A DNA stretch of 64,000 nucleotides from Turbatrix aceti (Eukaryota > Nematoda > Chromadorea > Rhabditida > Panagrolaimidae): positions 4,864,739 to 4,928,738 of the forward strand of contig OZ017767.1 of assembly GCA_963969345.1 (NCBI GenBank), given 5' to 3'. The first letter of the stretch is position 1, and each line of letters starts with the position of its first letter. Made by a program: the position numbers and the translations under genes. Below the pieces are notes generated by a model that saw only the letters and a list, made by a program, of their open reading frames with translations, ran no database searches and was not told the DNA's origin. This document shows positions 45,001 through 56,600 of the stretch, piece after piece.

Positions 45001-47899
45001 GCAACGCAAAGGAGATCATCGAGGACGAGCCAGACTCAAAGTTCCCGGACTTTGTGTACACAACATTTGACGAGACGCCCGTCATGTCCTCTTACCTCCT
45101 GGCTATTGTGGTCTCCAATTTCGAATTTACCGAGGGCGAAACAAAGCGCGGAACTCGGTTCCGCGTATGGGCACGTGCCGACGCAGTCTCTATGACTGAT
45201 TACGCACTCCAGGCTGGAACAAAAGTGCTCGAGTTCTTCGAGGACTACTACGGCATCAACTTTCCTCTTCAAAAACAAGGCAAGGCATTTTGTAGCAGCA
45301 AAGATTAAAGTTCAAATTTTTTAGACATGGTCGCTCTGCCTGACTTTGCCGCTGGCGCGATGGAGAACTGGGGCCTCATCACCTATCGGGAACGCGCGCT
45401 ACTCTACAACGACCGCCTGTTTCCTCCGACGGCAAAGCAGTACGTCGGCACGGTGGTAGCCCACGAACTCGCTCATCAATGGTTCGGCAATCTCGTGACT
45501 ATGAAGTGGTGGAACGATCTCTGGCTCAACGAAGGCTTTGCCACACTTATGGAGTACCTCGGCGTAGATGTCCTAGATCCGTCGTACGACATGGACAAAT
45601 TTTTCCTTGTCTCCGACTTGCACCAGGCATTCACGCGCGACGCAATGGCCACGAGTCATCCGCTGTCGTTCCCTATCAACAAGGCAGAAGACGTCAAAGA
45701 AGCTTTCGACGTCATCAGCTACTCCAAGGGCGCCTCCGTGCTTCGCATGATCCGAGCGATTCTCGGCGAGGAGAACTTCCGCAACGGGCTTCACGTATGT
45801 TTTTTTGGAACTTTTAAAACCCGAAATTTGAAATCTTGGTTTTTAGATTTATTTGACAAAACACTCGTACGCCAACGCCGAGCACGAGGATCTTTGGGCC
45901 GCTCTCATGGAAGTTGTGCCGTCAAACGTGACCGCGTGGAACGAGGAAAAGTTTGATGTCGACGACTTTGCCAAAAAGTGGACCGAACAGATGGGTTATC
46001 CCGTTGTCATCGTAGAAACTACACCCACAGGATTAGCGTTGAGCCAGAAGCGGTTCAAAGTCAATGAAAACGCCCCTGAAAATCCCAGGTTTAAGGAAGC
46101 CAAGTATTGGTATGTGAGAGAAATATTTCGCTTCATAGACAATTCTCTATTTGCAGGTACAAGTGGGATGTGCCCATCTGGCACACCGTGGATGGCGAAT
46201 CGCAGCCTCTCAAGTGGCTGCACTCGGAGCTCGAGCTACCGCTGCCATCCGCCGACTCGCTGGTTTTCGTCAATTCAGAGTCCATCGGCTACTACCGAGT
46301 CAAGTACGACGCTGCTCAGATGGCCAAGATCAACCACCAGCTAGAGGTTGATAATACCAAGATCGACGTTCGGAGCCGCGTGCGGTACATCAGCGACGTG
46401 TTCGCTCTAGCCGAGGCCGGTCAGCTGGATTACACCGCAGCGCTCGACGTCACCCGCTACGTAGGACAGGAAGAGCACGTGGTGCCACTGAGCGTCATTC
46501 TGGAGTCTCTTCGGCACCTGGACGTCTACATCGGCGACGAGATCGACATCGAAGAGGTGCGAACGTTCATCAAGCGCTCCTTCCAGGCTGGCTACGACCG
46601 GGTCGTCGACGACGTCTTCGGCGGAAACGATACTTCCGACTTCCTCACCGGGTATGTTGCTCCAAAAAACAAATTGAGCAAAACTGAGAAGCTTTTAGAC
46701 AGCTGCACACCACCTACGTAGAAGCCATGTGCGGAGCCAAGCACCAGGACTGCTTGGACCGCGCTCTCAAGGCCTACCGCGAGCAGTTCGTCGCAGAGTG
46801 CACCGGCAATTTGCTCAGCAGTAACTGCTCGACGTTCGTTCATGTTTTTTTGAGGAGTGACTTTGACTGTTTTTTTCCAGCGTGCCGGTCGCAATTCGAC
46901 CTACAGTGTACTGCAGCGGCGTCAAATACGGCGACGACAGGGACTGGCAGCGGATTCTGGAGCTCTTCCAGCGGGAACTTGTCCAGATTGAGAAAGACCG
47001 GCTTATGCAGGCTCTTGCTTGTTCACGAGATCCTCTCACTCTCAAAAAGTTATTGATCATGGCCTCCGACATCAACAACACGGTGATCAGGCTGCAGGAC
47101 AAGTCAACACTTTTCAGCCAAATTAGCTACAATCTCGTAGGTGACACGCTTGCTTTTGAATACTTCATGCAGCACTGGGATCAGCTTTACGATAGGTACG
47201 TTAACGAAGGGTTTTTTGGAAGCTAATGAGCTGCGGGGTTTAGCCTAAGAGACCAGACAAATGTGCTGAAGCGATTCATTCATGCGGCTTTCAACGGCAA
47301 GACGCCAAACCGGCTGAAAGAGGTGAGTACATTAAAAAAATTATACACTTTCAAAATTTCTGAAAAAAAAGTTGATTACCGAAAGTAACAAAATAACGTT
47401 GCGAAAATGTTATCCACAAAATTTTGGTCGCTAAAAGTAACATAATAGCGTTAGAAAAAATGTTATCTACAAAATTTTGGTCACCAAAAGTAACATAATA
47501 GCGTTCAAAAAATATTATGCACCAAACTTTGATCACGAAAAGTAACAAAATAAAGATGAAAAATGTTATTCACAAATTTCTGTACTTTAGGATTTTGCAA
47601 GTAACATTTTTTCAATGCTATTTTGTTACGTTTGGTTCACAATTTTGTGGATTGACATGAAGCTTGCAAAATGCGTTTGGCCTGTAACTCAACCGGTGAT
47701 GACCTATTGTTTTCAGCTCAAAGAATTTCTCAAGGCAAACCAGGCTACAACGCGAGCACTCGACGTCTTCCAGCAGCAGCTCGAAGTCGTGCAGAACAAC
47801 GTTCAGTGGATGTCCAAGAACTACGACAACGTTGTCGGCTGGTTCCGAACTGTAAACCAGGCGGCCGAACCGATTCCGCTGCGGCGTACGGACTTGTAG
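42006..47899 (+). CDS. M1 aminopeptidase (aminopeptidase N type), membrane anchored
   Basis: Ten exons give 1,177 residues: 42006-42149, 43788-44753, 44796-45279, 45325-45794, 45847-46109, 46157-46651, 46699-46833, 46881-47195, 47244-47322 and 47717-47899. Exon 1 encodes a cytoplasmic tail and is followed by a 1.6-kb intron. A signal-anchor (NILLLLLLIGLLFFAAIVL) makes it type II. The ectodomain opens with an acidic Ser-rich region. The peptidase motifs follow: GAMENWGL (exopeptidase), HELAHQWFGN (zinc) and LWLNEGFA with the third zinc ligand Glu. A catalytic Tyr lies in ISYSKGASVLRM. The ERAP1-like C-terminal domain is complete. It removes N-terminal residues from extracellular peptides. Exon 3 ends with a GC donor (45280-45281, GCAAGG), required to join FPLQKQ to DMVALPDF. 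Intron 9 holds a tandem repeat. Confidence 0.94.
42150..43787 (+). other. Large first intron of the aminopeptidase gene
   Basis: A 1.6-kb intron (GTAAGT...CTTGCAG), far longer than the usual ~50 nt here, so it may hold regulatory sequence or an alternative first exon. No conserved frame or RNA gene is visible. Confidence 0.7.
47381..47636. repeat. Intronic tandem array of ~52-bp units with an inverted end copy
   Basis: Four tandem copies (starting about 47382, 47433, 47486 and 47538) carry AAAGTAACAWAATARCG, then AAAATGTTAT, then ACAAAATTTTGGTCA. At 47599-47636 the first ~35 bp of the unit appears in reverse complement, so the array has terminal inverted repeats like a small MITE. It fills aminopeptidase intron 9 (47323-47716). 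Confidence 0.8.
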
Positions 47900-48144
47900 C
47901 CTTCGCACCACCTCCCTGTCCGACAGGTCATAGCCTCCCTTCCACAGTTCCGAAAGACTGATGACGTTCACTTTGCACACCCACACGCACACACACGTGA
48001 TGAGTAGTTCTTCAGGTATCTCCGGTGTATGTACTAAATTTATTTGTGATTTATAATATGATCGTTTGTTTATTGGCGCTAAAGTCGCTAAGATAAATGC
48101 ACACGTTCCGGTTCTGTTGCGAACTGTGGGGGTTATGGCTTGGA

Positions 48145-50189
48145 TCAGCGGGTCAAGTCAGGTCTTGCCTGTGGCCACGGGGACACTGGCACGGGTGGCA
48201 CGGGGTCCTGGCCGTCTGACGTGTAAATGTGGGGAACTTGAGGGGTAACCACTGTGACTCTTGGAGATCGGTGTCGGTCTCCACAGGTGCAAAATCCGAT
48301 GCAGAACAACAGTGTAGCCTGCAAATTTTATTATTTTTGCGAAAACAAAATGTTTGACTCACCACGGTAAAACCGGCGAGTACAGCGGCTCCCAGCACGC
48401 AGCCAAGCACCACCCAGCGCCACCATCTGCGGGGCCGTCTGTCATCGTTCCGATTACCTAAATTGTTTGGATATCCAGATTGTCGAGGTCGCGGAGGTGG
48501 AGGCGGAGGGGGCATTCCCTGACCTGTATCAGGATCTGTACCTGGCACGTAGTCGTAATCAGGGCTGTATGATGCCAGCCAAGTTGCCGATGTCGAACTC
48601 GGTACTGTGACCATTGTCGAATTTGTCACTGCTGTCGATGCTGTGGATGCCGTAGTGGTGTTCGCAACGTTTTGTGTCGTCGCAGAAGGGGTTGTAGCCA
48701 CAAAACCTGTAGTCTCCTCTAGTACAGTTGTATAATTGACTGCTCCTGTGGGCATCAACGTGGTGAGCATGATGACGATGCCTAAGGTTGTTGAAAGTTT
48801 TGTAGATGTAAATGGAGTACTGTTTGTCACCAAAGCACGGGGCGAAGTTGTAGACGATGCAGGTGAAGAGCTGGATGCTGTTACAATAGAAGAAAAATTA
48901 TATGCCGCAGAATCCGACGACAATGGGATTGTGGAAGTAGCGGTGGATTCAGGAGCAGTAGTTGTTGAATCTGTAACAGAAGTAGTAATGGTTGAATCTG
49001 TGACAGAAGTAATAATGGTTGAATCTGTGACAGTATCAGTAGTGGTTGAATCTGTAACAGTATCAGTAGTAGTCGAATCAACGGCCAACTCAGTAACAGA
49101 AGTAGTATCAGCCGATTCTTTATTCGTTGTGAATTCAAGTGTAGTTGTGTCTTCAAACGTCGTTCCTTCCGTTGAAGTAGATATTGAAGGCACTGCCGAT
49201 GTTGACAAAGAAGATTCAAGCGATATTTGCGTTGTGGAAGTTAGGGTTGTTGATGAATACGACGTGGTTGTTGAAAACAACGTGGTTGTTGCAGACATCG
49301 TTAAATAACATTCCTGAACAATATTAGCTAACGCTTCGGCAGCAGCCGGATTAGTTGCCCAAATATCCGAGTAAGTAGAGTTTGTCAGCTCCGCGGTCAG
49401 ATTGCTAGATGACAGAATCACAGTAACATTGAAAACTTGCAACAGAGTAATAAAAGTCGGATTTTGCAGCGCGCAATTTGTCAGATTCCGAATCTGCGAG
49501 TAGGAAAGATTGCCGAGCTGTGTCAAATTTTCTTCCTTGAGAAAATCGGCAGCTTCCACTGCAAGTAATTCACTTTCGGAGCTTGTAAGCTCGGTGCCCG
49601 AAATGTTAAGCGCCGATACTACGCTTTCTATCTCGGCATCCATTGCAGAAGAGCCCGCTGCAACTGCGGCTTCCAGACTGGAAAGCACGCTTCGCCGGTT
49701 GCGTGGCAGGTGAGCCGGTGGCAACCAGCCATAGCAGACGGGCCAAAACGATTTCATGTAGATCGGAATGGTTGCTCCACAGTGCGCAATCGCTGTTGCA
49801 CACACGTATGATTCTGAAAGGTGAATGGCTACAGACAGGTATGAGATGGTCTGCAAACGCGCTAAACTTGGTGAAATGCCAAAACCAGTTGCCTTATATT
49901 TATGCGCACCCCCCCCCTCCCGAGGTCACCGGCAGCCGAATCCTAGCAACGGAGAACAAAAGAACCCACGGTTCACTGTCACGAGGCACTTCTGCGGGCA
50001 CCACGTCGGTTTCGTCAAGATCAGGGCCGTCTTATTCGGATCACATTCGACTTCTGGGAGCAGTCCATGGGTGCATACGACTCGGCCGTCTTCGAGTTCG
50101 GCTCCGGCTGGTATAGAACAGTCGTCGATCGCGGACGCAGGGTGTGCCACCGAAACGAGAGCAACAAACGCAACGCATCCGGCATTCAT
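48145..50189 (-). CDS. Mucin-like type I membrane protein
   Basis: The first exon starts at 50189 with a signal peptide (MNAGCVAFVALVSVAHPASA). It carries a Cys-containing segment (CSIPAG..., VECDPNKTALIL, PTWCPQKC). Its donor lies around 49958-49985 and could not be fixed. Exon 2 begins at the TTTGCAG acceptor before about 49854, continuing with CATAIAHCGATIPIY and a furin-like RNRRS. A domain with several N-glycosylation sites follows, then a ~250-residue Ser/Thr mucin region. After a poly-Pro stretch comes a membrane helix that is split by a 44-nt intron (48319-48362). Exon 3 (48318-48145) finishes the helix (ATLLFCIGFCTCGDRH) and a short Pro-rich cytoplasmic tail ending DLTR. No family is recognised. 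It converges with the aminopeptidase gene 245 bp away. Confidence 0.75.
48960..49085. repeat. Minisatellite in the mucin region (~30-bp unit)
   Basis: About four 30-bp units encode VTDSTTTDT, VTDSTIITS and similar on the minus strand. They are likely length-variable O-glycosylated repeats. Confidence 0.75.
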
Positions 50190-50685
50190 CGGATTTATTC
50201 AAAGTTCCAAGTTTGTCAACAGAGAGTGCGTCAACAGAACAGCGTCGTTCGTAGCCCCCGGTAACGTGAAGATGAGAAACACCACCCTGCCGCCTGGCAA
50301 CCACTGCAGCGGGTGCCAAGGGATATGCTACATCGGGGTCAGAAAAGACCCGTGACCTGGGAGCAATCATCTGCGTCGCGACGCACAATTTAAAAAAAAA
50401 ATGTCTGGTGTCAAACAAAAATAAGAAGCTTGGATACTGAGAAAATGTCGACGAGAAAGGCGATTTTTGTCAGTGTGGTAGTTTAAAAGTTCATCTGACC
50501 CAAAAAATCAAATGCGCAAAAATTTTTGGGGTTGATCCGGGTGATATTTCAGGCAACTACAGATTTTAAGCAATGTGTAGAATTTATGAACAAATCTATG
50601 TACAGGCAGGGCGAAACAACAAAGTGAAATCTGAATCGTCGAACCGTTGGGCAGAAGTGAACACGCATGCATTGGCAAGTGGATC
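50190..50685. other. Spacer between the mucin-like gene and SPE-39 gene
   Basis: This 496-bp gap separates two minus-strand genes. It has no conserved frame. An A-rich run lies near 50390. It would hold the SPE-39 3'UTR and the mucin promoter. Confidence 0.5.
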
Positions 50686-53600
50686 TTAGTTCTTCCATTT
50701 GTAAGCCTGAAACCACCGTTAAAAAAAAAATTCACATAGGCACTTTACGTACCGCGTTGGCCAAGGCCATCTGTGCTTTGTTGTAGTCTCCGGAGTGGGG
50801 TGTGAGTTTGGAGATGAGAGAGGTCAGCTTTCGGCGATCCTTCAGAGCGATGATCGTCTCAAGCTGGACGTCCCGGGCTTCTGTGGTCATCTCGGTGATC
50901 CTGAGCCGTTCTTCGAGATCCGATACTGCGCGCAGCCATTTGTTGAGCAGCTGAAAGGAACGCAGCCCCCGTCAGAGGCTTCAGAAGACAACAAACATAC
51001 ATCGCGGGGCGGAGTGTCGTATCTGAAGACGATGGAAAAGAACGCCAGCCAGGAGATGGGACATGAAATGCGCGAGGCGACAATGAGCTTCTTGTTCGTG
51101 AGCAGGCCGTCCAAATCGGTGTATCGACGCAGCCGAGCGAGTGCGCTGATCGCCATCCAGGCGAATTCGCGGTCACCGAGGCCGAAAAATTCTTTCATTG
51201 ATAAAGGACTCGCGTACGCGTTCTGAAACAAAACAAAACAACTGTTTACGGTGGCTTTCTTCAAAAACCGTGCCTTGGGCAAGTCGTAGTGGTACAGGCA
51301 GCAGTAGTACAGCGAAGTCAGCAGTGACTGCCCGATGAGACTCGACTTCTTCGGATACAGCCGGAATACGTCGGCAGCGATTCCGTTGCGGATGGCGTCC
51401 TCGTCAACGGCGTCGATGGGCATCTGCCGCTCCAACAAATCCACATACTCCCTGACAAACACAGAACTGGACATCAGAGTTGGGTCGCTGAAGCCGCTGA
51501 CGAGGCACTGCTTCAGGGCGTGTACACGGGCTTCAGGAGCCTTTTTTCGGCTCGCGAGAACGAATTCGGTCATCGCGGCCTCGTCGCTGCGTCCCAGGGC
51601 AAAGAGGGTGTCGATGAGCTCTGCGTGGTCCCCAGAAGCACGAAGGTAGCCCACATATGCCTCCGCAGCAGCCGGCTTGAAGATGAGCACCTCACGGAAA
51701 AGCGTGTTGATCAACGTGCGCTTGAGGAAGAGCACGACGTAGGTGATCACGTCTCGGTCCTCGGACGCGATCGCCGCGTCCAGAAGCTCGGTTTTCTCCT
51801 CGCGGGCACGAAAAAAGTCAAGTGCTACCGGTTGGCAGGTCTTGAGTCGTTTTATGGCCTCGTGGATGGGTGGGGATTGATAGCGCTCTGCTCGCACGTG
51901 CTGAAAGACCGGAATTTCCTCGGAATCACCTGGATTCTACGACCCACCTCCAGGTGCTTTTGCAGCTTGCGGTGCTCGCTCTTGAGTCGCGAGTAGTCCA
52001 GGTGAACGGTCGCATCGCTTTGGAACGAGGAAATAGAGCAGTCCGATATTACGGAGGCTGTAGAAAGTGGGACTCTTTCGGCCGGATGTACTGCTCGCGT
52101 TTGACTGTAATAGGACGGATGTCGAACCGTCTCAACGAGAGGATTCCAAATATGTCAAAATTTTGATCACAAATCTCCAACAAAGTAATCAAATTTGCAT
52201 AAAGGTCAATAAAATGACGTTTTTGTCGCGTGCGTCCGTGTCTCCATCATTATGCGTGTGCGTTCGTTTTTCGTCGTGAAAGTCGTTCAATCGTAAAAAT
52301 CGTGGCAATAGGCTTATTTCTTTTTCGTTTTCAGTCGTTTCAAATCGTTTTGGTCGTTTTTTGGTAAGAATTGTGTCATTTTTATCGTAAAATTCGTTTT
52401 GGATCGTTTTTTGACGTAAAAATCGTGGCCGCAGGCCAAATCGTTGCATTCGTGATTCGTTCAATCGTTTTTTTCGTCAAAAATGTTGTTTTTTCATCGT
52501 GTTTATTCATGTATGCGTTTTAGGTAAGAGTCGTTTCGAGTCGTTTTCGTTGTGTTTCAGATCTTTTTTGACTGTTGTAGAAATCTGAGTCGGAGGCTAT
52601 GGTGCCGATTTGTTGCCTTCGTGATTCGTTTTGAATCTTTTTGGCAACAAAAATGTTTTTTGTTGTAAGACGTCTCAAATCGTTTTCCATTGTTGTCGCA
52701 TCGTCTCAAAATCAGTTTTTATTGCTTTTTGACCGTGGTGGATCCTTTTTTTGTCGTTTTGATCGAGTTTGTCGTAGCATCCCGAAGGGCAGTCCGCATC
52801 TTTCAATTTTTCAAAAAAAAGTTATTTGAAATTTCACGGTTTCTGACCGCCTCCGAGTGGTAAATGTCAAAAAAAAGAAGCGGAGCGAACCCACGAATTT
52901 AAAAAAAAACTACGGCAAGGCCTTCAGGTACACGATATCGATCCCGCCCGAAATAATGACCCGATTTGGGTATGGCCCGGCCCGGTCAAGGTGATGCTGG
53001 TGTTTCCCCGTGCACGAACCGGGCCGATTAGTTATTGCCCGGCCAACGGTCATTTTTTCGACCGGTTCAAACCTTTAAATCCAATTGGCCGAGCCCAGGC
53101 CGTGGAAAACATTGAAAAAACCTGAGTTTTGAGAATCCGAAGGTATTAACGACCTGAAGACCCGGATTTTCGGGATTTGCTAATTTTAATTTCGAGGCAA
53201 ATGAATGTCATAGATCTTTCGATCGGATTTGACAAATGCCAACAAATCCGATGTGTCCAGTGCTGTCGGGTACCCGTCCGAAAACCTGACCCGATTCTTG
53301 GGCGGGTACTAGGGATTAAACCCTCCCCCGACTCGCGGAGCGATTCAACGAATTTTGGGGAGAAAATTGGGTTTCAGGGAATGAGCGAGAGCCGAGCGGA
53401 TGTTTAAAAAAATAATGAAGAGCTGTAGCGGAACGAGCGACAAAATACAAAAAATAACAAAGTGGGAGCAGAGTGAGGGATAAAAAAGTAAATAGTTTTG
53501 TGTGTTTTTTTTTAAATACTGACAATTTTACACCGTTTTTTGATCCAATAAAATAAGTCGAAACAAAATATTTTTTCGGTTGTTTTTTGGGTTTTTAGGT

Positions 53601-56600
53601 ACCCGAAATCGATCCGGCCCTAAAACACGACCCAATTCGGGTCCGGCCCGGCCCGATGAAGGCTATGCCGGTGTTTCCCCCTGCCCGAGCCGGACCGAGT
53701 AGTTTTTATTGCCCGGCCCGAGCCAATGCCAATTTTTTTGACCGGGTCGAACCTTTAAAGCCAATTGGCCGGGCCCAGGCCGTGGAAATCATTGAAAAAA
53801 CCTGAGTTTTGAGAACACTAGACAGAATCCGAAGGTATCCAACCTGATAACCCGGAATGTCTGGAGTCGCAATTTTATTTCCGAATATATTTCTGATTTT
53901 TTAGAGAAAACAGCAAGAACAGAACTAATAAAATAATGGATCAGATCCAAAACTAATAAAATAAGGCAAAACCAAATAATTTTTCTTTTGGTTTTTGGGT
54001 TTTCAGGTACCCGAAATCGATCCGGCCCGACCCGATTCTGGTGATCCCGTCCGAAAACTTAAAAAAAGTTTCCCCGTGCACGAACCGGGTCGATTATTTT
54101 TTATTGCCCGACCCGAGCCATTTTTTGACCGGGTCGCGGAAAACATCGGAAAAACCTGAGTTTTGAGAACCCGTACCCGAAGGTATCCGATCTGAGAACC
54201 CGAAGTTTCGGGAATTGCTAATTGTAATTCTGAGGTAAATGAATGTCATAGATGTTTCGATCCGATTTGACAAATGCCAACAGATATCACAAATGCCACC
54301 AGATATCGTGTCCAGTGCTGTCGGATACCCGACCGAAAACCCGACCCGATTTTGGGCGGGTATGCAAAAATTTGGGTTTTGGGTCGGGTACCCGAGCGGT
54401 TCAGTTTTTTTGCATCACTGATCGTGTCCGTTTGGGTGCTTACAAATGAAGCTTTCGATAGCGTCTGCGTTCGTAGCCGAAAGCCGATTCGTGTTTTGTC
54501 GTTTGAATTCGTTTTAATCGTTTATCGTCCTAATTCGTTTTCGTCGTAGGATTCGTTGGAATCGTTTTTTCGTCGCGAGTCGTCTAATATCGTTTTTGAT
54601 CGTTCTTCATCGTTTGGGTCGTTTTATATCGTTGTGCATCGTCTTTGTATCGTTTTAGGTCGTTTCTGTTCGTTTTAAATCGTTTTAGTTCGTTTTCTTC
54701 GTTTTTGTTCGGTCTAAATCGTTTTACTTCGTTCTAAATCGTTTTAGTTCGTTTTCTTCGTTTTACTTCGTTCTAAATCGTTTTTCTTCGTTTTACTTCG
54801 TTCTAAATCGTTTTTCTTCGTTTTTTTCGTTCTTCTTTTCGTCTAAATCGTCAAGATCTCCGCAGCCCGAAGGGCTGCGAAGATCTTGTTTCCATCCTCT
54901 TTACCACTCAAAACTTTTGGAGGTTTTTGGCATAATTTATGCCATTTTTGACAACTTTCTCCTCACTTTTTGATAAAAATTGCGTTTATTTTGGAATCTA
55001 CTCGTTAAATGCAATCGAATAGCTATACTCATGTGCCTCGGAAATGAAATTTGTGTATTTCGGATAAAGCCGGATTTAAGCTTATCCGTTGATCCGATAA
55101 AAAAATGAGGTACCATTTCGTGATCCCCATGTTCTAGGGCAATAAAAAATAATCGATCCGGTTCGTGCACGGGGAAACTTTTTTTAAGTTTTCGGACGGG
55201 ATCACCAGAATCGGGTCGGGCCGGATCGATTAGGACGATAAACGATTAAAACGAATTCAAACGACAAAACACGAATCGGCTTTCGGCTACGAACGCAGAC
55301 GCTATCGAAAGCTTCATTTGTAAGCACCCAAACGGACACGATCAGTGATGCAAAAAAACTGAACCGCTCGGGTACCCGACCCAAAACCCAAATTTTTGCA
55401 TACCCGCCCAAAATCGGGTCGGGTTTTCGGTCGGGTATCCGACAGCACTGGACACGATATCTGGTGGCATTTGTGATATCTGTTGGCATTTGTCAAATCG
55501 GATCGAAACATCTATGACATTCATTTACCTCAGAATTACAATTAGCAATTCCCGAAACTTCGGGTTCTCAGATCGGATACCTTCGGGTACGGGTTCTCAA
55601 AACTCAGGTTTTTCCGATGTTTTCCGCGACCCGGTCAAAAAATGGCTCGGGTCGGGCAATAAAAAATAATCGACCCGGTTCGTGCACGGGGAAACTTTTT
55701 TTAAGTTTTCGGACGGGATCACCAGAATCGGGTCGGGCCGGATCGATTTCGGGTACCTGAAAACCCAAAAACCAAAAGAAAAATTATTTGGTTTTGCCTT
55801 ATTTTATTAGTTTTGGATCTGATCCATTATTTTATTAGTTCTGTTCTTGCTGTTTTCTCTAAAAAATCAGAAATATATTCGGAAATAAAATTGCGACTCC
55901 AGACATTCCGGGTTATCAGGTTGGATACCTTCGGATTCTGTCTAGTGTTCTCAAAACTCAGGTTTTTTCAATGTTTTCCACGGCCTGGGCTCGGCCAATT
56001 GGATTTAAAGGTTTGAACCGGTCGAAAAAATGACCGTTGGCCGGGCAATAACTAATCGGCCCGGTTCGTGCACGGGGAAACACCAGCATCACCTTGACCG
56101 GGCCGGGCCATACCCAAATCGGGTCATTATTTCGGGCGGGATCGATATCGTGTACCTGAAGGCCTTGCCGTAGTTTTTTTTTAAATTCGTGGGTTCGCTC
56201 CGCTTCTTTTTTTTGACATTTACCACTCGGAGGCGGTCAGAAACCGTGAAATTTCAAATAACTTTTTTTTGAAAAATTGAAAGATGCGGACTGCCCTTCG
56301 GGATGCTACGACAAACTCGATCAAAACGACAAAAAAAGGATCCACCACGGTCAAAAAGCAATAAAAACTGATTTTGAGACGATGCGACAACAATGGAAAA
56401 CGATTTGAGACGTCTTACAACAAAAAACATTTTTGTTGCCAAAAAGATTCAAAACGAATCACGAAGGCAACAAATCAGCACCATAGCCTCCGACTCAGAT
56501 TTCTACAACAGTCAAAAAAGATCTGAAACACAACGAAAACGACTCGAAACAACTCTTACCTAAAACGCATACATGAATAAACACGATGAAAAAACAACAT

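Noticed and set aside
48960..49085. CRISPR-like short repeats
   Set aside because: These are contiguous coding minisatellite units without spacers, in a eukaryotic mucin gene.
51215..51270. Extra intron in the SPE-39 large exon (ends TTTGTTTCAG)
   Set aside because: No donor gives a usable length while keeping the conserved downstream frame, so it was left as coding, with some doubt.
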